A stretch of 64,000 bases of DNA from Callipepla californica brunnescens (taxonomy: Eukaryota > Chordata > Aves > Galliformes > Odontophoridae): NCBI GenBank assembly GCA_023055505.1, contig JALIRH010000004.1, forward strand, positions 20,331,368 through 20,395,367. The letters run 5' to 3'. Positions 1-12,500 of the stretch are shown here, piece after piece (position 1 is the first letter of the stretch; each line of letters begins with the position of its first letter). The notes beneath the pieces were generated by a model. The model saw only the letters and a program-made list of their open reading frames with translations. It made no database searches and was not told the origin of the DNA. The position numbers and the translations under genes were made by a program.

Positions 1-122
1 TTGTGAACTTGTTTAATGATAAATACTTAAGCATATAATTTCACAAGTGAACGTGTGAATTCTACAAGAGAAGAGTGAAGTCTTCACTATTAAATGTGTA
101 TGTGTGTTTCAGTATCCTACTG

Positions 123-310
123 GAATCATAGAATGTCCCAAGTGGAAAGGACCCAATAAAGATCATTGAGTCCCACTCCTCGCTCCACACAGGACCACCC
201 AAAAATCAGAATGTGTGTCTGCACTGTCCAGACGCTTTGCATTTCTTCATTTTCCAGCAAGCTCAGTGCCATGACCACTTCTCCGGGGAGCATTAGCGAC
301 ATGCTAAAAC
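123..310 (-). mobile_element. CR1 LINE 3'-end fragment in the last visible DNAL1 intron
   Basis: The plus strand shows the reverse complement of a CR1 tail. It starts with tcatagaatgtcccaagtgg and goes on through a 'ggacccaataaagatcattgagtccca', 'ctccacacaggaccaccc' and 'gtgccatgaccacttctcc' series that I recognise from the common avian CR1 3' untranslated region. The right end fades into unrelated sequence at about 300-310, so that boundary is approximate. The insertion is 5'-truncated, as is usual for CR1, and has the same orientation as DNAL1. Confidence 0.8.
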
Positions 311-557
311 TATTTGGTTGGATAACTTCAAGAGTAAAGCCCAGCTGTGGGCTGCAGAACCACGTGGACAACTTTTCAGAAGATCCTGCAGCTGGTGCTG
401 CCAGGGATTGGCTTACTTCTGAATAAGCCCAGAGAGAGGGGGCAGGGATACTGAATGAGCACGCAGATGAGCTGTTGAGGTTACGACTCATTTCCCTGAT
501 TGGTTTCTTTCTACTAAGCTTGTTACTTAGATCAGTTCCCTCATGCCCCACACTCAC

Positions 558-3500
558 CATCCAGCTTTTTCAGCTTGGGCACCCGTTTGGTTGCTTCTTC
601 AATCCAATTGTTCTTCTGATCTGAGGCGTATTTCTCTTGCAGTGGATTGCCTACAAACACCAGATCCTCTAATAATGGCAGCTCTGCCAGTCTCGCAAAC
701 TCTGCTGCAACCACAAATGTGAAAACACCAACCAGATTGTGGAACAAGGAAAGTACATCTGCACCAGACCTTTCTTTCAAACTCTGTGCAAAAGTAAACA
801 GCATGGGATATGAGCGGGCAGGGATCATTTGGGCTTGACCTGGTAGCAGGTTAAAGAGCAGGCACGCTTTTAAAGAATCACGTTGCTTGGACTTCTCTAA
901 GAGCAAACTCCGTTGGGCTTAGAATTTAAATTCAATTTTCTATTTTTAATTTATTGCATGAAATATGTAGGGATTCTGTGCACTTCTGCAGGCTTATCAG
1001 TAAAACTTAAGCCCCAGAACATAGAGAACTATTTTTAACTTGCTGACTTACACTTTCACCATAACCTGTAGGAAGCTGCGGAACAGAGAGGAATGCCTTA
1101 CCCCAGTCTTTCACCAAATTATTTGACATATAAAGAACCTTCAGCTTCTTCATTACACGGATACCCCTCAGTTTCTCAATGAAGTTGTACGAGATCCACA
1201 GCTCTTCTAAAGTGTCTCCAACTGCTTCCTGGAAAATGACAGAACTGCTCAGGTAAGCGAAAGTAAGCCCTCCTTCTGATTCTCTTCTTCACCCCCTACA
1301 GGTCACCTCATGTGCAAAAATACTAAATATATTGGTCTTCATTTCCTTTTACACAGGGCCCTAATTAAGCACTACGAATACTCATGGGAATAAGAGCAAA
1401 GGATATGAAATATATTTAGGACATAAAAAATCATAGCATTAGAGTAAGACAAGGATCAGCAGTTGTTCTTAATCAGCACGGACTGAGGAGACAAATGTGT
1501 CTGTGCACCAAGTGACTGCTACTCAGCAATTCTTTTATAGGGGTTTTTAAGCAGTATTAGGGAACAATCTGTCTCAACTGCAGATAAGTTTGGACCTGTA
1601 GGACAGAAGTTGCTTTTATAACTCCCTCAAAAAAGGGTGTTTTTATAAACCAGTCATTCTAAATTGACTTCATTTTACATTTAAGAGATAATGGCATCTT
1701 TGAAGGTGGCAGAAGCTATGAAGAGGAACGTTCTGCAGGAGAAACATACAGTATCTCTCAAGGAATAAAACTGTATCTGTATTCATTTTCTAATGAAGTT
1801 GCTTGAAAGAAATATTCTGCTTTAATACAGATATAACAAAACTGATCCCATTTTTTCCACAACAATTTTTCCCATGCCTAGTAGATTCAGTCCTGCCACC
1901 ATCTTCTCCCACGGAGCAATACTGCTCAGAATGACAGGTAATTTAAATGGGACAGACTCTCAGGAAGCATGTGTTTACAGGACTGACAATATTTTTAGTA
2001 CAGAACCACAGCCTAAGTATATTTAGAAAGAAAAATCCCTATCCAAAAAGTCTGTAGGTATTATTTTCATATAAAGACAATGAAACGTAACAGGCTCTGG
2101 ACATTTAGGAGTTTTAAAATAGAAGTTCTGCTCCTATTTCTCAAAAACAACAATTTTCCTCCTCCTAAAATCCGTTTAAAGTGTTAAATTGGTTCTGAAG
2201 TATCTCCAAACAGGAAGAGCATTTAAGAAGACAAGGACTATCTGAAAATGGGGAAGTGGAAGAGAGAGTAAACATACCATTGTGACAGAATAAAATGAAA
2301 GAAAAGTTTAGGAAATAAGGCAGAATTCAGCCAAGACTTATAGGGAAATTATGCCACATCTTGGATAGCACTCCATTTTGTTAGTAAAGAGTTAACACTA
2401 AGATGCACATACCAATCCATTCAAGTTCTTAATGTTATTTCTTCCCAAAGACAGAATCCTCAAATTTTCTGAAACAGATAACAGAACATTTCTTATTCGT
2501 GATTCTTTTTAAGTGTAAAAAGGTGCTGTAATTGAGGTAAAACTCCATACTCCTAAAAAGCCTGCATTCTGTAAAGACTGCCTTAAGGAAGAATGACATG
2601 ACAGAAACAATAACTTCTGACAGTGATGGGGGATTGATGCAGAGGACAGCCCAGAAACATGCTCAAAACTACGAAGCTGTTCATGTACAAAACCTACAGT
2701 TCCATCTTGCACCTGAACTCTGACTGCTAGCTCTGAACTCTGACTGCTAGCTCGCTGGCTGTCATTTCACATAGTTCTTACTCCTTCTCCAGAGGAAAAA
2801 ATAATTGTTCTAATCTCACTTTAAGGCTGCAGATTTGACTTCTGAAGTCAGATAAGAAATATTTCAGCCTAGTCTAGCACGCAGACAAATAAGCTTTGGA
2901 AGTGAGCTGCTCTTGCTGGATTTTAGTGTAACATTAGCCTAACTCAAAGCTAGGACAAAACAGCAGTCTCTCCAGAAAACTCCTTTTCAGTATTCACATA
3001 AGCTTTCTTGCAGGTATAAAGCAAATAGCTGTGAATTACAATAATTAATGGCGAGACTAGCCATAGTGCTGCATGCTTAAGAGGATTTCTCAGTATCCTC
3101 TTTGCAATGAACAAAAGCAAATACGTAATAATTACCTGACTGTTTTTCATTGCTACAAGCATCGATTTTTCTCACAGAAGGCAATAGAATCTGAGTTCCT
3201 CACATTTTATACCTTAAGGAGACAGACCATGAAGTTCTATTTTGCCTCGCCTCCAGATCACATATTTGGTACAGAATGGCTGTTTTTATTCTGCTCGTTA
3301 CTAATAGAAATATCTAAGATGCTTTAGAAGACTGTTAATGTTTTATACCACTTCAGATGGAATTCACCTTTGTTATTTAACTGCCTAACTATTCTTTGCT
3401 CACGATAAGAGTTACTCAAATTGAAATTACAGTATGGTTATTTGAAAAGACTGCTGGAATGTTTCTTCCCTGGTTGGTATTTGCAAGTTTTCTGACAGCT

Positions 3501-6500
3501 GAGCATATGATGAAAACAGTTAGGTTCATCAGACTCCCTGACACCCCTGCTGGTGCCTAGCTGCAGAGGACGGGATCCCAGGTTCCTTGTCCATCTGTCT
3601 AGCAATTTGACAGAGGCAGAAAATCCTGAAAGCTCCAGTCCCAAACCTGCAGCTCTTTGCCAATCTCATGCCACAGAGGCAGACTTGATGGCAAATTTCT
3701 GCCCTAAAGTAGGTAACCCAATGAGTTTCAAGGTTTCATAGAGAACTGCCCAAGAAATGAGAGTTCAGTTCCACTTTCTAGACAGCTAGCACAGCAAGCA
3801 AGAACAAAATCAAAATGAGTACATCAAAATCCTCTGCAAAGTCAGAAGACATGGAAAATACATTTTTCCATTCAGGTCTACAGCACTCTGACCTCAGCAA
3901 CAGGCTATACCACAACTATTAAGTTGTTGAACTGCAGCCTATCTCCATCATCAATGTGGAAATTAGTCGTTAAATCATTCTAGAATCAATTAGTGTTGAA
4001 ACTCATAACTCAAGCCCGCTGGAGATTACAAAGCTACTTCTGGATGGATGTTTTTTTTATTAAGCTTGCACAGCAAAACAAGCGCCAAGACTGCACAGAG
4101 ACACATGCTTTAATACGCCTTTACTGCTAAACATGCATTCTCCAGGAAGACTGATAATTTTCAAGTCGACTGCAGTTAAAAAGGATAAGAAAAGGTATAA
4201 AACTAGACACATGTTACAAATTGTGGTATATGCCCTCGCCACGCAACTAGAAAACAAATATAATCACTGGATTGTCACTTACTTAGGCTGTTCAAGTTGG
4301 CAATTCTTTCAATGCAGTTGGTAGACAATGAAAGCTTCCTTTAAAAGCAAGAACAATTGACTCTCAGAACAAAAGGGATCACTGTATCAGAACAGTTCCA
4401 CATCTAAACACCACTGCGCTGGAAATATTTGTCTATTCTTCTCTCAAGGCATCATGATTTCTGCAACTTGATTTAGCTTCTAGGAAAGTATGACGTGTTA
4501 CTAACATCACGTATGGGATGACTTTTTAAGCATAGCCTTAACAAATGCACAGAAACTTATTTCTAACACTGTTCTAATGTCTCTTGGGAAGTCCTGGCTC
4601 GGTCTCCTTTTCACTCTGTCCTACCTATTGATTTCCAATTTGTTTTTAGCCTAACTTACTCGCAGTTAACAAGAGTGGAGAGGGATTCATCCATCTTCTC
4701 TACAGGAGGAATCTGGCCATACAGTTTCACCTCTTTTGCCTCTGAAGCCTTCTGGCCGTTTTTTTCTTCCTGAAGAAAAGAGAAGGTAAAGAATGTGCTC
4801 ACTGCACGAAACCACTAACAACTGCTGTCCTATAACACTCCTATAAAAGCAATTATTATAGAGGTAGTTCCAATATACTACTAAAAGAAATTACTGAAAA
4901 AAGAAAGCATTTTGAACACTGTTCTTCAAGAGCTCTGCTACTGTAGTATAAAGAGGGGAAGAGAAGCTTAGTTCCAAGGTATTAAAAGCACATATACATA
5001 AAAGACTTTTTTTTTTTTTTTTAAGTTTGGGTGACACTGAAGCAGATTAATTCAGGTGTCCTCTGCTGAAATGAAATGAAGAATAATGGGAATGTATTTT
5101 TTCCTTTGTTTAACTTCCAGCAAACATATGTAAGTCTGAAAAAAATATTAAATATAGTAAAAATGCCACTGAGTACTGCAAAGCAGCTAGATATTCTTTT
5201 ATTACTTACCCATTTGGCTAGAGCTTCTTTGATAGTTGTCGCCTTTGCCTAAAACAAACAAACAAATCAAAATGAATGTTCACAGAAAATTTTCAGCTGC
5301 CTTATTCACTTTTCCTCTTTGTCTTTTTCTGTCCTGCTCATCTTCTCGATACCACCACTTTCCTGCAAGATCTTCTTCTAGCTGATAGTAAGAAGCTAGG
5401 ACCCCTCGAGTGGCTCTTCATTTTATTTTCTGGGGAACTTGGGAGCATTTCTGGCTTTACAAGAGCACATTATTCTCCTGCCCAGCTTGAAGCATAGATC
5501 TGGGCACTGTCAGCTCTGACAGTGAAATTCAATTGAATTCAAGGGCATTCGAAATTACTGCACTGAAAAATGTGGTCTGACACTCTTATGAAAACACACT
5601 ATTACTGTGCATTAGCAATTTCCTGCCTGTGTGTGAATAGACAGAATGATAAAGCCTGTTAGAATTCGCCAGGGAAAAAAAGGTACCTCTTATCAGAATA
5701 TCAAGAGCAATCTGAAATGTGTGCAGCCTTCGTGCATCCCTAACTCCAGCTCTTCTGCCTCACGTCATTCCCATTAATGGCAATATCCAAGACAACAGTA
5801 TGAACAGAAACTGATATATCTTAAACACATTAGAAGAAGTTTTTCAAGATAAAAGGCTCCAGAGATCAATCCTCCACCAGCACTGACCAACAGCCTCCTT
5901 TCAAGCAAGCCAGTGTAGCACAACCACACCATGCAGCTTTTCTGGTAATCAGATACAAAAAGAACAAAACAAAACTAACAAGCTACTGCTCAAAATCTTA
6001 GGGGTATTCACCTCAGGTCACAAAGCTTTAATGCCAGATCCTTTAGACCACTGGAAGATCTGGACTCAATGGTAAAAGACAAGAGCCATGGCAGCTGCCA
6101 GGAGGACAGATACAGGCACAGAATGCGCAGCAACAGCTTAGACCTGATTAGACCAAGGACTCTGAGCTTCATTTTCATCTCATCTGTCCCACACAACAGC
6201 CAGCTCCAGGCACAGCTGCAGACAAGGGGTAAACTTCTGCCACGGCACAGCCTCCTCGGTGCCTGCTGCAGGCCAACCCCAGCGACCGCCTCCTGCCCAG
6301 AACACAAGCCCAGCTCCGGCTCTGACAGTCTCCTTGGGACTCCAATTAGCAGCTACAGCAGCGTGACAGCAAAACCAACTGGCTTCCAGTTGATTCTTTT
6401 TTCTGATGGGAAGTTCTGTGCTTCTTCCACAGTTCTGATAGCCAGCTGCCGCGCTATTTGGGAGAGCGACCTGAGTCACTCTTAGAGCCTCCTGCCGTCC

Positions 6501-7178
6501 CAAATCCACGCCTAAAACCAGACCAGACTTTAAAGCTGAGAACCAGGTGTGCATGGAAGCAATCAGCACAGGGCTTCTCGAGAGAAAGCGTGCCAAAGAC
6601 TCTGTTTTGTTCTTGGAAGGGCACTTGAAATTTCCACGGCTAAGCAGCCTGCTGCGTCAGGAGGCAGGACGGCTCACGGGGAGCCTGCTCGTGGGGTCCC
6701 CACGCCGGCACTGCACAACCGCTGCAGGGATGGAGATGAGAGGGAGAAAGTCACACAGCTTCGAGAGGGACCAAAGGCTGAACGAAGCGGCCACGCCGAG
6801 ACATCACCGTCTGGGAACAAGAAACCTAGTATCTTAACAGAAAACAAGCGCGCATAAACTATAACGATTGAAATCTTTTTCTCCCCAACAAGAGGGCTTC
6901 GTGGGCACGGAGCGCACCGGCGCCCAGCGCTTACAAACTTCAGCCGCGCCAGGACAGCATGACGCGCTGCCGGTCGGTACGTCGGGAGCGGGTCGGAACC
7001 CGTGCTGAGACGCGCAGCCGGGCGCCGGGAGCCGCTCCCGCCCGGAGCAACGCTTCTCCGGGCGCGGCGAGGCCGCACCGCGCGGGCCCGGGGCCGCCGC
7101 CGCCGGATGCCGGCCTGCCCCGCCGCCTGCCCCGCGGGCCCGACCCCGTCCCCGCCCGGCGCCGACGGGACCCACCAT
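558..7178 (-). CDS. DNAL1: Dynein axonemal light chain 1 (outer arm LC1), 3' end outside window
   Basis: Leucine-rich-repeat light chain of the outer-arm axonemal dynein, which binds a dynein heavy chain in motile cilia. Seven coding exons read on the minus strand with GT/AG junctions and continuous phase: 7176-7178 (only the ATG), 5210-5248, 4660-4769, 4283-4338, 2413-2468, 1102-1228 and 558-704. They give 179 residues plus one base. The N-terminus reads [16 protein letters not shown] units follow ([53 protein letters not shown]), then the LRR cap with [19 protein letters not shown]. The human protein has about 190 residues, so only about 10 (the acidic tail exon) are missing. I find no such exon at 1-557, so it lies left of the window. 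The start is chosen because exon 1 ends ATG|GTGGGT and joins in frame to the conserved AKATT. Recognition is by family similarity from memory, and the exon structure is read directly. Confidence 0.95.
2713..2752. repeat. Perfect 20-bp tandem duplication
   Basis: The 20-base unit ctgaactctgactgctagct occurs twice in direct succession (2713-2732 and 2733-2752) inside DNAL1 intron 5. No function is suggested; it is probably a polymorphic small duplication. Confidence 0.9.
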
Positions 7179-7480
7179 CGCCGTTGCTACCGTGAACGCT
7201 CCGGTTGCTATGGCACGGCCGCCTCCCGCGCATGCGCGGCGCCGCGGACACGTCGGGGCCGAGCACGGAGGCGGTCGCAGCTGGCCGCCATGGAGCTCCG
7301 CCGCCGCCGCCGCGCAGGCGGGCCCGGCCCGGCCCGGAAGTCGCGTGGCGTAGGGGGCGCTCCGCGACGCATTGTGGGACGCGGCGCGGGGGCCGCCGCG
7401 CTCCTCCCGCCCGCCGGGCCCGGCCCCGGCGCTGCCCCGCTCCGGCACCCGGAACAGAAAGGCCACGCCCCGCCTCCGCC
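6900..7480 (-). promoter_or_regulatory. DNAL1: CpG island and promoter of DNAL1
   Basis: A sharply GC- and CpG-rich block surrounds the ATG-only first exon of DNAL1 (ATG at 7176-7178). No TATA box is evident. The transcription start is not determined, but is probably within about 100-200 bases to the right of 7178. No coding gene is recognised on the plus strand leaving the island, although antisense transcription from such islands is common. Confidence 0.7.
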
Positions 7481-7499
7481 GCTCTGCGCTTTTTATTGA

Positions 7500-9568
7500 A
7501 TGGAATCACTCGGTGAAAGTCGGAGCGGTTGGCGGCTCGCGGCCCGCGGCTGGCTTCACCGCCCTCACTGCAGCACCGCCGCGCTCAGCGCGCAGAGCCG
7601 GGTAAGCCATAGCTCAGCCAGGGCCGCGGCCCGCCTGCCTTCACAGCGTCTGTAAGGCGGTTCTGGTCTCCAGGCAGCAGTGTGAAATACAAAACGCTAC
7701 TACGGAAACCGCTCCGTTTCCTACGAGCCGTTCTGTGAATGGTTATGTCCGGAAGCATCCCGACCTGCCCGACAAGGCGTCCCCGCAGTAAAATAAGCAC
7801 TTTTATTTCAACGAGGGAGGAGACGTAAAATGACAACTTATTGCCAAACAAATGAAATGCTCTACCACAGTCACTTATACCGGGAGCCCCAGCTGCTGAA
7901 GGCACACGTGGCAAGGACAGACAGAACTAGAAACATACACGCAACCCTCTTCTCAGTAGCTGCAACCTGGAACAAAGGGAGGGCAGTAAGGATGAGCACC
8001 ACCTCAAGGTACATATCACAGCAGGCTGCGCTGTGGGACTCCTGGGCAGCCAGGATTAGTGATGGTTCAAGCACCAAATACGACTCCGCAAAGGCTCTTC
8101 AGCCAGAGAGTCGAGGAAGGCTGAGTGCAAGGACATCTTCCTTGGAGTTAAGTGGATGGAGGTTCTCTGGTAAGGAGTGGATGGATAAATAACTGGAAGT
8201 GATGGTGTGGGGAGAACAAGTGACTTCACTCAAATGCTGAGGTGCAGTACAAATTGCAGAAAGCTCATCAGGCCTGAGCATGACAGCCAACTGGAGGGAA
8301 AAGATCCTTGAAAGCAGAGCAAAATTCATTACCGTATATGAAGGTTTTGTTTCTTTCTGGGCAGCTCTGAAACAAGTCTGACAAAGGAGAATTCTGTCAG
8401 ACAAAGCCCTTATTAAAGAGCCTTCAGCATTGGCAAGACCCTTGTAACAGACGAGAATCATATGGGAAGAAATGGTTTCTTTTTACCCAAATGGTAGGGA
8501 ACAATAAGGCACTATCTGAAAACTAACCAGGATGAAGAACTATCTGAGACAGCCTGGGTCAGAAATCCTAGATTACCTTTTTCTTATGTATTGTTTTGTA
8601 TTATGACAGTTAATGCAGGAGGAAAGCCTTTTACAGCCTTTCTTACAGTCTGCTATTTGCCAGCTCTTCTGTCTCTCAGCTTCCTTCCTAACAACAGCTG
8701 TCAGCAGCTGTTCACATCATTAACAAAGAGAGAACTTCACAGCATGCGACAATAATTTAAAACAAGTAATAAGAGAATTAAGATTCACAGATGGTAGAAG
8801 TGCATTTAACTGTGCTACGCAACAGCATTTCAGTACTCTCAAGTGTCAGCTGCCAATCCACGGCATGATAGGAACAGATGGTTACATGCCCAGTACAGGA
8901 CACCACCGGTGCTGCCTTCCTCCATACATTAAAGTACTTTTTGCTTTCTCAATTTACATGTAGTTGTTGTTGGAAAGAGGTAAGGCTGTTTCCAACAGAA
9001 GACCACTGTTTCAGGCCAGTGTATAAGAAACTTATGACAAATAATGATCCCTAGCTCTGTGCAAGTAGAAAACACATCCAAAGTACCAAAGTGTATGGCT
9101 ATAAATCAGAAAGTTCTAGGCTAAAATAACTTAAGACCCAAAGCCAGAATCATTTGTCATTTTGATTTCAGGGTTCATGACCCACAGGCTGCCGTTGTAG
9201 GTGAAAAAGTCTGTCATTTCTAGGGCTTCAGGCTGGCAGTGAAGTTCTTTGATTCATAAATACTGCAAGCAAGAAAGCACCTATCAGAAAGCACTTTCTT
9301 CAGATGCTTGCTTCTTGATAGCACGACCAATTCAGACTCAAATTTGTGCTAGAATGCAGCCTACTTATTGTCGCTTCACTTCTCTTCTGCATACCTACGT
9401 ACAATAATTTGGGCTAGTGCAAATCAATTCCTCTCCGTCTTGATTCATATGTGTAACTTGTCATTTGGCTATTTCATATCTCAGACCTTTTCTCAGTCAG
9501 TACCTCCAATTCTCCAGTCGCTTTGGTGGCTCAAGCTCAGCAGCAGCAACTTACAGGTGCTGAAGTGT
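7500..9568. other. Intergenic spacer between DNAL1 and thioesterase A
   Basis: About 2 kb of AT-rich sequence between the DNAL1 CpG island and the stop codon of thioesterase A. The right part presumably contains the 3' untranslated region of A. I found no AATAAA (tttatt on the plus strand) close to its stop, so the end of that transcript is not defined. No coding exon, RNA gene or recognisable repeat is seen. Confidence 0.5.
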
Positions 9569-12500
9569 TCATCCCAGATGCAAGTGCAGAAACTCCTGAA
9601 TCTTTCCCCAGGAGTGTTCCTGGGCGTGGGCGTGCGCTTTGATCTCTCCGCCCCCCAGAACGGGCACCCCCAGAACTCGATCCAGAGCTACCTGACAAAA
9701 TGGAGTAGAAGGCGGATCGATTCGGTGGCCTGCTCCTGGGTAACTCAGCAGTTCAAAGTTCTCTTTCCCGTGCTGGCGTAGACGCCCAATTGCCAGCTCA
9801 GCGTATAAGGAGCTCTTCCACATACGGTCAGCTTCCCCTACTACTAGGAGAAAGTGACCTTCTGCTTTTTCTATGGGGATTGCGCAAGAAGAATTAGCGG
9901 GATTCGCTGGGTCATCCAGAGCTTCAAAAGTGTCAAATACACCAGTGTCAGAAACACTGACCTTATTCATATCAAAGCGCAGCCCGGGCAGAGTTATCTC
10001 ACCATAATGGAGGTCTGCCACTGTGTTGGAACTACAGCCGGAGATGCAGACAGCAGCCACTACTTCTGGCAGGAAGGTGATCATGGAGAGTGCTAATTCT
10101 GCACCTTTCCCAGTCCCGATCACTCCAACTCCTGGCCCCTTCACCTTTGGGTTAAGACGGGGGTGTGGGGAAGGGAGGAAGAAAGGAATAAATGCATGTT
10201 ATAACTGGGTTAACCACTAAACATCTTTGAAGTTGTGTTATTTAAAGAGGGAAAAAAAAAGTTAATTATTGATTTGTCCTGCTGGAAAGCTGCAGCCTGG
10301 ATCCACACCTCTCCCAGGTGTCTTATTCTTCGGAGTCAATAACAACTGTCAAACACCATAAAATAACACTGTCACTCTATTCGTGCTAGGCACAACAAGT
10401 ACAATCACTGGGAATTCAACTGAGTGTACATTTTCATGCAGATATTTTCTTTTCCCCCAAACAGGTAGCAGGAACTTCAGATACAGTCGGTCACTAGATA
10501 TGACCCAGGCAGAAAAGTCATCTCACAAATGACGTTTCAGAATTACATATGTATTCATGTAATTCTAATTCAGAATTATATGTATTCATCCTTTTCCTTT
10601 TCTAGCCTGAAAAGTAAAACAGAGTTAACGTCTCAAATTCTGAAATCAGTTCACCTGCAGCATTGAGCAGTGCTGTGTCACCCTCTTGTCAGCTAACTGC
10701 TTTCATTAAAACAGACAAACAAGCACACAAAACCCCACCAACGACATCGCGTGCATACATCACCACTGCTCTCATTTGAAGGTTGTTGCCGCACTCTGTT
10801 GTCCTAATGGTTAGGAACTGTCATGTTTCCAGTGTGAGTTTATGTAATGGCCTGCTTGTGGTGGAGGAAATGCACTCTGTGGTGATATGCATAGCTGCCT
10901 ATGTAGGACCTACACTTTTTCCATTACTGGGCCAAGAAAATCATTGCCACCACGTGGGCACGACTGCCAAATCTCCCCTAGTTCCTTGCCTGGAGAGATC
11001 TCTCCTTTCACTCACCTTTGGGTGACGCTGTAGAAATCTAGCTGCCTCCTCAAAGTACTCAAGTTTAAGCTCTTTCATGACCTTAGGCAGATCTTCAAAG
11101 TCAAAATATGGCAGAGAAAGAGCAGCAAAACCACGGGTAGCCAGGAGACTGGATCTGAATTCAATCAGACCTCCTTCATCACCATACATGTCAATCACTC
11201 CTGGAAAGGGGCCATCCCCTGGATTAAGAAGAGGTACAGAGCACAAGTTATCAAACAGGACTCTAAGAAGTATCTAGTTAAGACTGAAAATCAAAATGCA
11301 GAAAGCGTGAGAATTTTTCTGTAACTACTCATAAATTTCCCATTTGCATAGCAGAGATGAGAGACTGGAGCTGTATTGGACTTGAGCTATTTCAAACTAA
11401 GAGCAGGTCCTGAGCTGCTTGTGAAAGTGCATGAACAGCTAAACTTGCTTCGTTAAAAAACTGTTTTCTCAATGTATTTTTCAATGATCTGAACCTTCCA
11501 CCCTCAGAACACTGGTACTCTAAATCAGTTCTTTTTCCCACAGATAAGTGATTCCTCAGTTAGCAAAGTGAAAACACGTTACTAATGAGGCAATAGCATT
11601 AAGCCTAGGATATGCAAACCCTGAAATAAGGCACACCGAGCGCAGAGCCACCTAATGCAGGATGAAATCAGCTCAGCTCGCTCGCTCTATCTCAGCATCA
11701 GCGCCGTGACAGCCAGCAGCCAAACTGCTATTGCAGGTGTCAAAAGACAGAGCAAAACTGCGAGCTGTGTGGGTGCAGTTAGGTGTGTGGGACCGATGCG
11801 CAGATAAACAAGTATATACAAGCATGTCACATAAAACTACAAAGGTTTTCAGAAGCACAGCTTTAAGCAACCGTGATTTTGCAGCAGAGGCTGTGTTGCT
11901 GTATTACAATCTGATACGCTAGCAGATTTTGTGTTGAAGGCTCTTGCAACCATCAAGAGCCGAGGTGGTTTTTTTGTTTGTTTGTTTTGGAGAGGTGTGG
12001 TGTCTTGCCACCAGATATCACCACTGACATATTCAGATCCACATCACAGCTATCTCAGCAGAAAAAGTACCCGTTTGTGCAAGAGTGCATTAAGCCTCTG
12101 GAATTATTTATATGCGACAAGGACAAGACCCGTGATATTTCAAGGTGCCAGAGAAAAGAAGTTTTGGACAAGGCGTGTTAGATGGCAGAAACCTAGTGAA
12201 ACAATGTCAGGAAAGTGCTGCAACGTGCTTCTGGGTTTTCAGTTCTGAAACTTGTCATCAAAGTTCAGTATTGTATATGAGAGGAAAAACAGCAGCATTC
12301 TTTTATTTCTCGCTCCTACACAGAGAGCTTTCTAGCGAGAACATATGACCAGAACACAGTCAAGGGCGACTGCACTTCTCTCTTTGATGAAGATAACCTT
12401 CAGCTTACACAAGGACACCCAACCGCCTTCCAGAGTGCCTGCACACGCCCAGCTGCAGTTTCTCCATAGTCCGTGAAAAAGCAGGGTAATTTTCTAGACA

